Positions 45,676 to 54,367 of a stretch of 64,000 nt of DNA are shown in pieces (position 1 is the first letter of the stretch; the number at the start of each line of letters is the position of its first letter). A model generated the notes under the pieces. The model was given only the letters and a program-made list of their open reading frames with translations. It searched no databases and was not told the DNA's origin. The stretch comes from a virus: positions 103,757-167,756 of IMG/VR virus record IMGVR_UViG_3300032224_000591; one strand, 5' to 3'. The translations under genes and the position numbers were made by a program.

Positions 45676-47750
45676 TGGAAACAATAGGAAAATATCTAAC
45701 TGGCACTTGGGCAGCTGTTATCAGCGTCTGTCTCCTGTTGACATTGTTTGTAATCAATCCAGGGTTTATGCAAACCCTACAGCTAAAGACATTTGACTAT
45801 CTAATCACATCGCTTGAGCAGAAGAAGTCTGATGAGATTGTCATAGTCAATATAGGTGAAAAGTCTGTTGAGAAGTTTGGTCAGTGGCCATTCAACAGAT
45901 CCGATCTATCAACTATTATCGAGAAGCTAAGAGATAATGGTGCCGGCGTCATAGCAGCACCTATACTGTTTTCAGAGAAAGATAGAGCTGGAGGCGATGA
46001 TGATTTTGCAAAGGTTCTCGATGGTGTGGTCCTCGCACAAATCCCAACTATTCAGAATAGTAAACCTGATTCGGTCCGCCGTGGTTTTTCTGCTATTGGG
46101 CCTATTAATCCTAGTACTAGTGTCTACGGTTGGCCTGGTGGATTACGCCCTCTTGATAAGTTCTCCGAAAATGCCTCAGGCGTTGGTGTGGTCGCAACAG
46201 TTCCTGAATTGGACGGTGTGGTTCGTCGTATTCCTTTACTGGTCAATATTGCATCTGGTCTTTATCCAAGCTTTCCTTTGGAAACCATTCGTGTCGCTGC
46301 TGGAGATATTAGTTTCCAAGTTAAAACAAATGATGAGGGCATTGAGGCGGTTAGAATCCCACAGTTCCCTGCTATATCGACCGACACACGAGGACGCATC
46401 TGGCTAGCATGGAACAATAAGTTCGAAACCCTAGAAGCATCCGAAATTGATGATAGGGTCAAAGATAAAGTAGTTGTACTTGGGCTTACGATTGAAGGTG
46501 TCGGTGGTATTATAGCCACACCAATCGGTGAAAAATGGGCGCACGAAATTCAAGCTCAGGCTCTCCAGACTCTTGTTGATGGTACTTCTATCTCTCGCCT
46601 ATCCGTAGCAAAACTATTAGAAGGAACATTACTAGCATTGCTACTAATGCTACTTCTGTATATAGTTCCAAGACTGACTGTAAGTTTGACAGTTCCATTT
46701 TACGCCCTCTGTATTGCATGCATATCATATGGATCCTATTACTTATTTAAGACACAACTTCAGTTATGGGATCCAAGCTATATCATATTGGCAACAACTG
46801 CTGTATATGGTCATCTTGTATTCAATAACTTTGCCCGTGAGTTCAGACTTAAGCAGCAGATTAAGAAGCAGTTTGGTACGTACCTATCACCAGCACTTGT
46901 TGAGAAGCTTCAGAAGAACCCTGAGCTACTACGTCTTGGTGGTGAAACACGAGAGCTATCGATTATGTTCACGGACGTCCGTGGCTTTACTACTATTAGT
47001 GAGCATTATGGCAGTGATGTTCAGGGTCTGACAAAGATCATGAATCGCTATATGACAGCGATGACTGCAAAGATTATTCAGAATGAAGGTACACTAGACA
47101 AGTATATTGGTGATGCTCAGATGGCTTTCTGGAATGCGCCATTAGATGATAAAGAACACGCTAAACATGCAGTTAAAACAGCATTGGAGATGTTGGATGA
47201 CCTCAAAAGATTTAACACCGAGATTTTGGCTGAAGGTGTGCCTCCCTTTGGTATGGGTCTTGGCATTAACACAGGTAGTGTCGTTGTGGGGAACATGGGA
47301 TCTTCTCAGCGTTTTGATTACACCTGTCTTGGCGATACTGTTAACTTGGCAAGTCGTTTGGAAGGACAGAGTAAACCGTACCATGTAAAGATGGTTATCG
47401 GTCCACTCACATACCAATATGTGAAGGACGAGTATCTATGCCTAGAGCTTGATTGCCTTGCAGTTAAGGGTAAGAGCGAGGGTGTTAAGATCTATACGAT
47501 CGTTAACAAGAATGCTATCAACAATGCCTACTCAAAGACACATGCTGACTTCCTACAACACTATCGCGATATGAACTGGGAGAAAGCACTTGAGTACATA
47601 CCCTACCTTGATAGTGCTTTCGAAGGCGATATGACCGAGTACTACCATATGATGGTAGAGAGAATTGAAGAGTATAAGAAGACACCACCTGGTGTATGGT
47701 ATGATGGGGAGCAGATCTGGGATGGTGTCTTTAGAACAAACAGCAAATAA
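45675..47750 (+). CDS. CHASE2-domain membrane adenylate cyclase
   Basis: 691 residues. N-terminal transmembrane helix (about 12-31), a periplasmic CHASE2 sensor (about 35-310: IVIVNIGEKSVEKFGQWPFN, GRIWLAWN), three transmembrane helices (about 315-390), then a class III cyclase domain. Catalytic features: first metal Asp in MFTDVRGFT (Asp434), adenine-selecting Lys476 and second metal Asp480 in DKYIGDAQMAFW, and CLGDTVNLASRLE with the transition-state Asn/Arg. All appear intact, so it should make cAMP in the host cytoplasm in response to an envelope signal. Confidence 0.93.
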   Translation: METIGKYLTGTWAAVISVCLLLTLFVINPGFMQTLQLKTFDYLITSLEQKKSDEIVIVNIGEKSVEKFGQWPFNRSDLSTIIEKLRDNGAGVIAAPILFSEKDRAGGDDDFAKVLDGVVLAQIPTIQNSKPDSVRRGFSAIGPINPSTSVYGWPGGLRPLDKFSENASGVGVVATVPELDGVVRRIPLLVNIASGLYPSFPLETIRVAAGDISFQVKTNDEGIEAVRIPQFPAISTDTRGRIWLAWNNKFETLEASEIDDRVKDKVVVLGLTIEGVGGIIATPIGEKWAHEIQAQALQTLVDGTSISRLSVAKLLEGTLLALLLMLLLYIVPRLTVSLTVPFYALCIACISYGSYYLFKTQLQLWDPSYIILATTAVYGHLVFNNFAREFRLKQQIKKQFGTYLSPALVEKLQKNPELLRLGGETRELSIMFTDVRGFTTISEHYGSDVQGLTKIMNRYMTAMTAKIIQNEGTLDKYIGDAQMAFWNAPLDDKEHAKHAVKTALEMLDDLKRFNTEILAEGVPPFGMGLGINTGSVVVGNMGSSQRFDYTCLGDTVNLASRLEGQSKPYHVKMVIGPLTYQYVKDEYLCLELDCLAVKGKSEGVKIYTIVNKNAINNAYSKTHADFLQHYRDMNWEKALEYIPYLDSAFEGDMTEYYHMMVERIEEYKKTPPGVWYDGEQIWDGVFRTNSK

Positions 47751-48891
47751 TTATTGTTCGTTGGCTTATGGTGGGTTATTTTATCAGAATGGCTCAGCAT
47801 CTTCTTGTTGTGCTATGAAAACACAACCAATGTCACCGGATGAATATCTAAATCATCCTGATACTATAAAGCTTCGACAAGATTTTACTAATGGGTTAAA
47901 ACCTGAAAAGTGTATTAACTGTTGGGATAAAGAAGATCGTGGTCATCGTAGCATTCGTAGCTATTTTCAGAAAGAACGTGATCCTTCTAAAATTACACAC
48001 ATGGAGCTCCGTGAAAGTAATCTATGCAATTATGGTTGTAGGATGTGTGATCGCTCGAGTAGTAGTGTAATAGAGCATGAGATGGATAATAATCCTCAGC
48101 TTGAAAAGTATTTTAATCGCGATAAGGATTCAGACACGCTAGAGACTGATACCGACACTTCACCGACTTCTAATAAAAATTGGAATGAAATACTAGTACT
48201 AGCCCATGGGTTAGAATCACTCATTCTAACCGGTGGTGAACCAATGTTAATGAAACGATACTATGATCTTTTAGATTATCTAGTTAAGATTGGAAAGCAA
48301 AATATAAAGTTAATCATATACACAAATGGTAGTGTGTATAATCCTATTATTGTTGATAAGCTTAAGAACTTTCCTAATCTAATCTTAAAGTTTAGTATTG
48401 ACGGTGTTGGAAAAGTTGGTGAGTATCAAAGACATAGGTCAGATTGGAATGTAGTAAGTTCTAACCTTTTACGATTTTCAGAATTACCATTGACAATCAA
48501 GATTCATACTACTATAACAGCATATAATATATTAGATATTTCTAATCTAGCAAAATATTTAGTTTCACTACAACTTCCACATTATAATAATGCTGCTACA
48601 ATAAGTGATGCTACAGCACATGTTGTCGCGCATCCAAGAAGTCTTGAATTTCTTAATCTAAATGTACCTCTAAAGATACGAGCTATACAAGAAATTAATA
48701 AAGCAGTTAAATTAATGGAAGGCTATAAATTCTTAGCATCATATTCAAATGATCTTATGGCAGTACAAAATATGCTAGTAGAAACTAAACACGAAGAAAC
48801 TAAGTTTCATAAATTTGTTGAGATGACTAAAGCATTAGATAAAGTTAGAAACGAGAGGTTTGAGGATGTCTTTGGCTACAAGCTATACTAG
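47722..48891 (+). CDS. Radical SAM enzyme coupled to the curli-like operon
   Basis: 389 residues from ATG 47722, 29 nt inside the cyclase gene; earlier in-frame starts lie in cyclase sequence. Radical SAM motif SNLCNYGCRMCDRS (Cx3Cx2C), GGE motif LILTGGEPMLM, and an N-terminal Cys group (CSLAYGG, SSCCAMKTQ, CINCWDKE) recalling twitch/SPASM cluster binding. AT-rich after 47750, unlike the upstream genes. Resembles twitch-domain radical SAM proteins found in phages. Possible peptide-modifying role on the Cys-containing curlins is inference. Confidence 0.88.
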   Translation: MVSLEQTANNYCSLAYGGLFYQNGSASSCCAMKTQPMSPDEYLNHPDTIKLRQDFTNGLKPEKCINCWDKEDRGHRSIRSYFQKERDPSKITHMELRESNLCNYGCRMCDRSSSSVIEHEMDNNPQLEKYFNRDKDSDTLETDTDTSPTSNKNWNEILVLAHGLESLILTGGEPMLMKRYYDLLDYLVKIGKQNIKLIIYTNGSVYNPIIVDKLKNFPNLILKFSIDGVGKVGEYQRHRSDWNVVSSNLLRFSELPLTIKIHTTITAYNILDISNLAKYLVSLQLPHYNNAATISDATAHVVAHPRSLEFLNLNVPLKIRAIQEINKAVKLMEGYKFLASYSNDLMAVQNMLVETKHEETKFHKFVEMTKALDKVRNERFEDVFGYKLY

Positions 48892-48922
48892 CCTAGGCAT
48901 CCCCATCTTCCTAGTGTGGACC

Positions 48923-49333
48923 TTACTTGGTCTTCTTCTCTGGTACCGGTACGGTACTATCATCTACTTTGACAGCCTCGTGGTTATGTTTAGCTGCTAG
49001 TTCTTCTGCCGCTTTGACCTGCTTATCGGCGGCTTCAAGCTCTCGTTTCTGAGCTTTAGCTGCTGTTTCCACGTCATGCAGGTGGCGCTCTGACTCAATC
49101 TCTTTACCACGTAGCTGAAGCACAATATTAATTTTTTGATTTAATCTAATTAAATCGTTATCCAGCATGCGGATGCGGTCTATCAGAGCGATAAGTACTG
49201 TGTTAGCATCTGAGAGGACGGGTTTGACCTCTTGTGTTGCCCATATCCAAACATAGTAAATAAGATACCCCATGCCGCCAGCAGCGATAATAGGAAAGCC
49301 ATATTTGTTAATCAGGTCTGCAATATCGCTCAT
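48923..49333 (-). CDS. Holin-like membrane protein with coiled coil
   Basis: 136 residues, minus strand. N-terminal NKYGFPIIAAGGMGYLIYYV is one transmembrane helix of the GFPI type, followed by a long charged coiled coil and acidic/Lys tail. Similar start to the next minus-strand gene (VGFPIAAACAGGYFVFL): they are tandem paralogues. Holin or antiholin role is inferred from topology and the opposite orientation shared with the spanins. Confidence 0.65.
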   Translation of the reverse strand: MSDIADLINKYGFPIIAAGGMGYLIYYVWIWATQEVKPVLSDANTVLIALIDRIRMLDNDLIRLNQKINIVLQLRGKEIESERHLHDVETAAKAQKRELEAADKQVKAAEELAAKHNHEAVKVDDSTVPVPEKKTK

Positions 49334-49336
49334 CTA

Positions 49337-49618
49337 TCAATCCCTTCTTGCGTCGTTCTTGCCATCAGCTCGTGCGATACGGTCTGTGTCAGGCTTAACA
49401 CCCAGAGCATTTGAGACTAGAGTATCGATACGGATGACGTCATGATTCATAGTTCTCACACGATTATCCAAAGCTGTAATGATGCCAGAAAGCCCTTTGA
49501 CAGAGCTCATAACACCAGCTAGAATAAACTTCATAGTGAGGAACACGAAGTACCCACCGGCACATGCTGCAGCTATTGGGAATCCAACCTCAGCAACTAA
49601 CTTAAACCATTGATCCAT
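49337..49618 (-). CDS. Holin-like small membrane protein
   Basis: 93 residues, minus strand. One or two hydrophobic segments (EVGFPIAAACAGGYFVFLTM, then KFILAGVMSSV) with a charged C-terminus. YvrJ/BhlA-like GFPI start. AGGTG ribosome site on the minus strand and a GATAAATA late-like box at 49665-49672. Three nt from the paralogue downstream. Confidence 0.68.
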   Translation of the reverse strand: MDQWFKLVAEVGFPIAAACAGGYFVFLTMKFILAGVMSSVKGLSGIITALDNRVRTMNHDVIRIDTLVSNALGVKPDTDRIARADGKNDARRD

Positions 49619-49633
49619 GTAACACCTTTTTGT

Positions 49634-49662
49634 TGTACATTGTTGATTGAGTGGTGTATAAT
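49634..49662 (+). promoter_or_regulatory. Early/middle promoter, TGTACA-N17-TATAAT, before nrdA
   Basis: TGTACA 49634-49639 and TATAAT 49657-49662, 28 nt before the nrdA start. Confidence 0.87.
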
Positions 49663-49664
49663 CA

Positions 49665-49672
49665 TATTTATC
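49665..49672 (-). promoter_or_regulatory. Minus-strand late-like GATAAATA
   Basis: Reverse complement of TATTTATC at 49665-49672, 46 nt before the minus-strand holin-like start. It overlaps the transcription start region of the plus-strand nrdA promoter. Confidence 0.5.
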
Positions 49673-49689
49673 GGTTCAGGAGAAGAAGA

Positions 49690-51981
49690 ATGATCAACAC
49701 AGTATTGGTAACTAAGCGTAGCGGTGATCGTGAACCACTAGATCTTAATAAGTTTCATAAGGTAGTTGCATGGGCATGTGAGGGTATTAACACAGTCTCT
49801 GCATCTGAAATCGAGCTCCGTTCACATATCCAGTTCTACGATGGTATCAAGACTTCTGACATTCAGGAAACACTTATCAAGGCAGCCGCCGACCTTATCA
49901 GCGAAGAAGCCCCGGGTTACCAGTACGTAGCTGGTCGCCTCATCAACTATCATCTGAGGAAGCAAGTATATGGTACCTACCGTGAGCCTCATCTCGCTAG
50001 TCATATTGATAATGTTATTGCAGCTGGATACTATGACAAGGATATTAAAGAATGGTATTCTTTTGCTGATATTAATACTCTTAATGGGTATATTGATCAC
50101 AAGCGAGACTTTTCAATTGCTTATGTTGGTATGGAGCAGTTCCGTGGCAAATATCTAATTCGTAATCGTGTGACAGGGCAGATCTTTGAGACACCTCAGA
50201 TGCTCTATATGCTTATCGCTATGGTGCTCTTCAGAAACTATCCGAAAGAGACACGACTGAAATGGGTAAAGGAACTATATGACGCAACATCTACTTTTGA
50301 AATTTCATTGCCGACTCCTATTATGGCGGGTCTCCGCTCGCCTCAGAAGCAATTCTCTTCGTGCGTCCTTATCGAGACGGATGACAGCCTTGATTCAATC
50401 AATGCTAGCGCTTCCGCAATTGTTAAGTATGTGTCTCAAAAAGCTGGCATTGGTATTAATGCTGGTCGTATTCGTGCTATCGGCTCTCCCATTCGCGCTG
50501 GTGACGCTAGCCATACTGGTGTTATCCCATTTTACAAGCACTTCCAATCCGCCGTTAAGAGTTGCAGCCAGGGCGGTGTACGAGGCGGTGCAGCGACTCT
50601 TTACTATCCTATCTGGCATCTGGAAGTTGAGGACCTACTAGTACTTAAGAACAATAAGGGTACAGAGGATAATCGTATTCGTGGGCTGGACTATGGTGTC
50701 CAATTCAATAAGGTGATGTATGAACGACTTCTTGTTGGCGGGAATATTACTCTTTTCAGCCCTAGTGATGTCCCTGGTCTATATGATAGCTTTTTTATTG
50801 ATGTTGATAAATTCAGATCGCTATATCAAAAATACGAGGCAGATCCGGCGATCAGAAAGAAGTCAATACCCGCTGTGGACCTATTCTCATCGTTCATGCA
50901 GGAAAGAAAAGATACCGGACGAATCTACCTCCAAAATGTCGACCACGCAAACGACCACGGATCGTTCATCAAAGAGCTAGCGCCTATTCATATGTCTAAT
51001 CTTTGTTGTGAAATTACTTTACCAACCAAACCACTCAATGATATTAATGATCCTGATGGAGAGATTTCACTATGTACTCTAGCCGCTATCAACTGGGGGA
51101 AGATTCGTGATCCTGCAGATTTCGAACGTCCTTGTACTCTTGCTGTGCGCGCTTTGGATGAGCTTCTTGATTATCAAGACTATCCTGTTCTTGCAGCTAA
51201 AAATTCTACCATGGCCAGACGCCCTCTTGGTGTTGGTATCATTAACCTCGCTTATTGGTTGGCTCGTAATGATCTTAGCTATCAGCACATTGATCACGAT
51301 GGGTTGAATAAGCTTCATGCATTTGCAGAGGCTTGGTCTTATTATTTAATTAAAGCATCTGTTGATCTAGCAGAGGAGAAGGGTGCCTGTGAGAAGAGTA
51401 ATGAAACAAAATACAGTCAAGGTGCGTTCCCCATACACACCTACAAGAGAGAATTGGACGAAATCGTATCGCCGGAATATCGGATGGACTGGGCTGCGTT
51501 GGGCGATAAGGTTCAGCTTCACGGCATCAGGAACTCAACGCTCATGGCTCTCATGCCATCAGAAACATCAGCACAGATTAGCAACGCAACGAATGGTATT
51601 GAGCCACCAAGATCGCTTGTCTCTGTTAAACAGTCTAAAGATGGCGTCCTTAAACAAGTTGTACCAGAAGTTCGTAAACTTAAAAAGAAATACGACCTAC
51701 TTTGGGACCAACAGTCCCCCGAAGGATATATTAAGATTTGCGGGGTATTGCAAAAGTTCATTGATCAAGGAATTTCCGTCAACACCTCGTACAACCCTAA
51801 ATTCTACGAAGATGAAAAGATACCGATGAGTGATATGATTGGGCATCTGTTGATGTTCTATAAGTATGGCGGAAAACAGCTATACTACTTCAACACCAAT
51901 GATGGTGCTGGAGAATATGAAGAAGCACCTTTGGCTGCTGGTGTTGTTGAAGATGAGGATTGTGAAAGCTGTAAGATATGA
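49690..51981 (+). CDS. nrdA: Ribonucleotide reductase class Ia large subunit NrdA
   Basis: 763 residues from ATG 49690 (AGGAG 49678-49682). An N-terminal ATP-cone (VLVTKRSGDREPLDLNKFHK) is present. Active-site segments: QFSSCVLIETDDSL (redox Cys), MSNLCCEITLPT (thiyl Cys), RNSTLMALMPSETSAQI. The C-terminus EDEDCESCKI carries the mobile CxxC pair that glutaredoxin (62744) reduces. Full length. No intron or intein visible. Confidence 0.97.
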   Translation: MINTVLVTKRSGDREPLDLNKFHKVVAWACEGINTVSASEIELRSHIQFYDGIKTSDIQETLIKAAADLISEEAPGYQYVAGRLINYHLRKQVYGTYREPHLASHIDNVIAAGYYDKDIKEWYSFADINTLNGYIDHKRDFSIAYVGMEQFRGKYLIRNRVTGQIFETPQMLYMLIAMVLFRNYPKETRLKWVKELYDATSTFEISLPTPIMAGLRSPQKQFSSCVLIETDDSLDSINASASAIVKYVSQKAGIGINAGRIRAIGSPIRAGDASHTGVIPFYKHFQSAVKSCSQGGVRGGAATLYYPIWHLEVEDLLVLKNNKGTEDNRIRGLDYGVQFNKVMYERLLVGGNITLFSPSDVPGLYDSFFIDVDKFRSLYQKYEADPAIRKKSIPAVDLFSSFMQERKDTGRIYLQNVDHANDHGSFIKELAPIHMSNLCCEITLPTKPLNDINDPDGEISLCTLAAINWGKIRDPADFERPCTLAVRALDELLDYQDYPVLAAKNSTMARRPLGVGIINLAYWLARNDLSYQHIDHDGLNKLHAFAEAWSYYLIKASVDLAEEKGACEKSNETKYSQGAFPIHTYKRELDEIVSPEYRMDWAALGDKVQLHGIRNSTLMALMPSETSAQISNATNGIEPPRSLVSVKQSKDGVLKQVVPEVRKLKKKYDLLWDQQSPEGYIKICGVLQKFIDQGISVNTSYNPKFYEDEKIPMSDMIGHLLMFYKYGGKQLYYFNTNDGAGEYEEAPLAAGVVEDEDCESCKI

Positions 51982-52190
51982 GATATTTCTGTTACTATGA
52001 GTGGGATGAAAATCGTAAATGGGTCGAAACAGTATCAGAGCAACAGATTCGTGATTGGGAATGGTACGCATGGCAACGTAGGAAGTCTTGGAAAGAAGGA
52101 ACAGATTATGTGAACAAAACCTACTGTTTCCAAGACTGTCTAGATGAATGGATCATTGTAAATCAAGCGTGGGAGAGCACTGATGAATGA
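51978..52190 (+). CDS. 70-aa Trp-rich protein, unknown
   Basis: Overlaps nrdA by 4 nt. MRYFCYYEWDENRKWVETVS; many Trp/Tyr. Small protein between nrdA and nrdB. Function unknown. Confidence 0.66.
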   Translation: MRYFCYYEWDENRKWVETVSEQQIRDWEWYAWQRRKSWKEGTDYVNKTYCFQDCLDEWIIVNQAWESTDE

Positions 52191-52392
52191 TTTAAGCTTC
52201 ACACTATATGAAAGACTAGAAAATAACGAATCAAAATTTGTTGGAAGATATTATAACGGATACTCAGAAAAACAAGTGATTGATATTGTTTGTAATCGCA
52301 CTAAAGCATTTGATAAAGGAAGAATGCTTTATGTGGTAGATGATCTAGTTGGAAATATTATCGCAGAAATTAAAGATGGGAAACGGCTATGA
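52183..52392 (+). CDS. 69-aa protein, unknown
   Basis: MNDLSFTLYERLENNESKFV; alpha/beta. Overlaps the previous gene by 8 nt and the next by 4 nt. Function unknown. Confidence 0.65.
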   Translation: MNDLSFTLYERLENNESKFVGRYYNGYSEKQVIDIVCNRTKAFDKGRMLYVVDDLVGNIIAEIKDGKRL

Positions 52393-53090
52393 CATATCAA
52401 AACGAATCACAAGCATATCCAGCACCAGTAGTTGATTGGGGTCTAAGAACATATCTCGTTGGTGTGTTCAATCACATGGGAATCGCATTGTTAATCAGTG
52501 CGATTGTCAGCGCATACATTGGTCTGTCACCTGAGATTGGTGCTGCTATCTGGGGGACACCGTTCAAGTGGGTTGCTATCTTTGCACCTCTTGCATTCGT
52601 GTTTCTGTTTGCATATATTGCAGATAAGATTTCATCAGGCACTGCAGCAATCATGCTCTATGTTTTTGCTGGCTTGATGGGCTTGAGTCTTAGTAGCATT
52701 TTTATGATATTCAAGTTGGGCAGTATTGCTAATGTGTTTTTCATTAGTGCTGCTACATTTGGTGCTACTGCATTGTATGGATACACAACCAAGCGTGACC
52801 TAAGTAGCATGGGATCATTCCTAATGATGGGTGCTATTGGTTTGATGATTGCTGGTGTTGTCAATCTGTTTCTACAGAGTAGTATTATGGCCTTTGTCAT
52901 CAGTGTTATTGGTGTACTTATCTTTGTTGGCTTCACCGCATATGATATGCAGGATATTAAGGAGAAGTACTACGAACTAAATGATGATGAAGAGATCCGT
53001 AAGGCTGGTATCTTTGGCGCTCTTAATCTTTACCTAGACTTTGTGAATATCTTTATCAATCTGCTACAGTTGTTAGGAGATAGGAAGTGA
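52389..53090 (+). CDS. Bax-inhibitor-1 family membrane protein (YbhL/YccA-like)
   Basis: 233 residues with seven hydrophobic segments; first near 30-45 (MGIALLISAIVSAYIGLS), last near 215-230. The block SSIFMIFKLGSIANVFFISA with TKRDLSSMGSFL and the late FTAYDMQDIKEKY acid motif identify the BI-1 family. In bacteria YccA-type members interact with the FtsH protease; a phage copy may protect proteins or membranes. Embedded in the nrd operon. Confidence 0.92.
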   Translation: MTYQNESQAYPAPVVDWGLRTYLVGVFNHMGIALLISAIVSAYIGLSPEIGAAIWGTPFKWVAIFAPLAFVFLFAYIADKISSGTAAIMLYVFAGLMGLSLSSIFMIFKLGSIANVFFISAATFGATALYGYTTKRDLSSMGSFLMMGAIGLMIAGVVNLFLQSSIMAFVISVIGVLIFVGFTAYDMQDIKEKYYELNDDEEIRKAGIFGALNLYLDFVNIFINLLQLLGDRK

Positions 53091-53269
53091 AAGTAAAGAA
53101 AACTAATGTGATGAATGAGCATGTAAATCACTATTATGCTATTATGATCGCTCGAAGAAATAAATGTTTTGGTCCAGTTTATCGTATTCATGATAGATGG
53201 GGTGGATACTGGCAAACCACTTCTCCAGAAGGTTATGCTTATAATTTTAGAACCTTGGTTAAAGGATGA
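53087..53269 (+). CDS. 60-aa basic protein, unknown
   Basis: GTG 53087 overlaps the previous stop; an in-frame ATG at 53111 is an alternative start. Aromatic and basic (HYYAIMIARRNKCFGPVYRI). Function unknown. Confidence 0.55.
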   Translation: MKVKKTNVMNEHVNHYYAIMIARRNKCFGPVYRIHDRWGGYWQTTSPEGYAYNFRTLVKG

Positions 53270-53275
53270 CAAGAA

Positions 53276-53521
53276 ATGAACGAGCGTATCACAGAACTTT
53301 CTATGGAAGCAGAAACTTATGCACGAAGTATATGTAATCCAGCTGGTAACTATCGAAACGAAGAAACTGATGAAGTAAAACCATTCTGGCGAGTTTCAAG
53401 AGAAAAGTTCGCTGAGTTGATTATTAAGGAAGTTTTGGCAGTTCAAGAACAACTGATTGCTGAAGGTCACAATGCTTGGCATGTGAATAAACCCACACGA
53501 GAACATTTTGGAGTTGAATGA
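53276..53521 (+). CDS. 81-aa acidic protein, unknown
   Basis: MNERITELSMEAETYARSIC; helical, acidic. Stop overlaps the next ATG (TGATG). Function unknown. Confidence 0.65.
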   Translation: MNERITELSMEAETYARSICNPAGNYRNEETDEVKPFWRVSREKFAELIIKEVLAVQEQLIAEGHNAWHVNKPTREHFGVE

Positions 53522-53661
53522 TGAAACTTGCTTGGTTATGTTATCTACACGATGAAGACGATTTGCTGCCAGTGATTCGTTTCGAAGAACCAGAGCGTTG
53601 GATATATCGCAAGATTGTTCCTATCGTCTATGCTGTGTTGGAGAGTAATGATGATAACTGA
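53521..53661 (+). CDS. 46-aa protein, unknown
   Basis: MKLAWLCYLHDEDDLLPVIR, then RWIYRKIVPIVYAVLESN. Overlaps neighbours at both ends. Small soluble protein; function unknown. Confidence 0.55.
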   Translation: MKLAWLCYLHDEDDLLPVIRFEEPERWIYRKIVPIVYAVLESNDDN

Positions 53662-53824
53662 AATCAAATGCATTGAGTGTGAGGAAGTTGCAACATGGAT
53701 ACGCCATACGCAATTTGCTGGCTCTCACCCTTTCTGCGAACATCATGCTAAGTTACAGACTGACTTCTATAATAGTGATAGCTATTTGGACTGGGAAGAG
53801 TTGACTGATGAAAGAGATGAATAA
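53651..53824 (+). CDS. 57-aa zinc-finger-like protein
   Basis: ATG 53651 is 7 nt from GGAG 53640-53643 (ATG 53648 possible). CIECEEVATW and PFCEHHAKL give a CxxC...CxxH pattern, likely one zinc site. Acidic C-terminus. Confidence 0.62.
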   Translation: MITEIKCIECEEVATWIRHTQFAGSHPFCEHHAKLQTDFYNSDSYLDWEELTDERDE

Positions 53825-53987
53825 AAACGATAGAATTTATCATGATATGTCAACTATGATTGATGTAAAGTATCATGATAAGTATTTTGTTCACAGAGTG
53901 ATAAGGTTTCTCCGCGATCACCCTGAAAGAGCGCCAGACTACGAAGATTTTGTGCCTGATTGGCAGACGAGGAAGTTAGATGAGTAG
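53808..53987 (+). CDS. 59-aa protein, unknown
   Basis: ATG 53808 (ATG 53817 possible), overlapping neighbours. NDRIYHDMSTMIDVKYHDKY; His/Tyr-rich, alpha/beta. Function unknown. Confidence 0.55.
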   Translation: MKEMNKNDRIYHDMSTMIDVKYHDKYFVHRVIRFLRDHPERAPDYEDFVPDWQTRKLDE

Positions 53988-54201
53988 CTCTGTTACACAA
54001 TTAAATCCACCTATTCCTTTAATGACACCAAAGGGTAGAGCTACGGCTCATTTCCTTATCGACTATGGTGTTGAAAATGATCTTATGTGGGTATGTTTTC
54101 AAGATGACACAGGTGAATCGTGGACTTGGGAAAATGCATATATAAGAGCCAGAGTTAATGAAACAATTGGCAGAAGAAAGATAAGCAAGATAAATGTTTG
54201 A
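53980..54201 (+). CDS. 73-aa protein, unknown
   Basis: MSSSVTQLNPPIPLMTPKGR then a beta-rich domain with WVCFQDDTGESWTWENAYIR, resembling small phage MuF-like or SH3 folds. Function unknown. Confidence 0.62.
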   Translation: MSSSVTQLNPPIPLMTPKGRATAHFLIDYGVENDLMWVCFQDDTGESWTWENAYIRARVNETIGRRKISKINV

Positions 54202-54367
54202 AGTAACAAAAGACAACTATCATACTTTTTTAACATTTCATGGTATGAATCCTGAAGTGGCTGAATATGTTATCAATCAATATGATAACACTGAAGGTTA
54301 TCATAATTTGATGAGTGTTCGTTTATGGGTTGAAGCCTCTAAGTTTGTAGTAGGGATTAATAAATGA
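54194..54367 (+). CDS. 57-aa protein, unknown
   Basis: ATG 54194 overlaps the previous gene; stop overlaps nrdB start. MFEVTKDNYHTFLTFHGMNP; helical. Function unknown. Confidence 0.58.
   Translation: MFEVTKDNYHTFLTFHGMNPEVAEYVINQYDNTEGYHNLMSVRLWVEASKFVVGINK

Noticed and set aside
45675-47750. Guanylate rather than adenylate cyclase
   Set aside because: Lys476 and the Asp in CLGDTVN are the adenine-selecting pair, so adenylate specificity is favoured.
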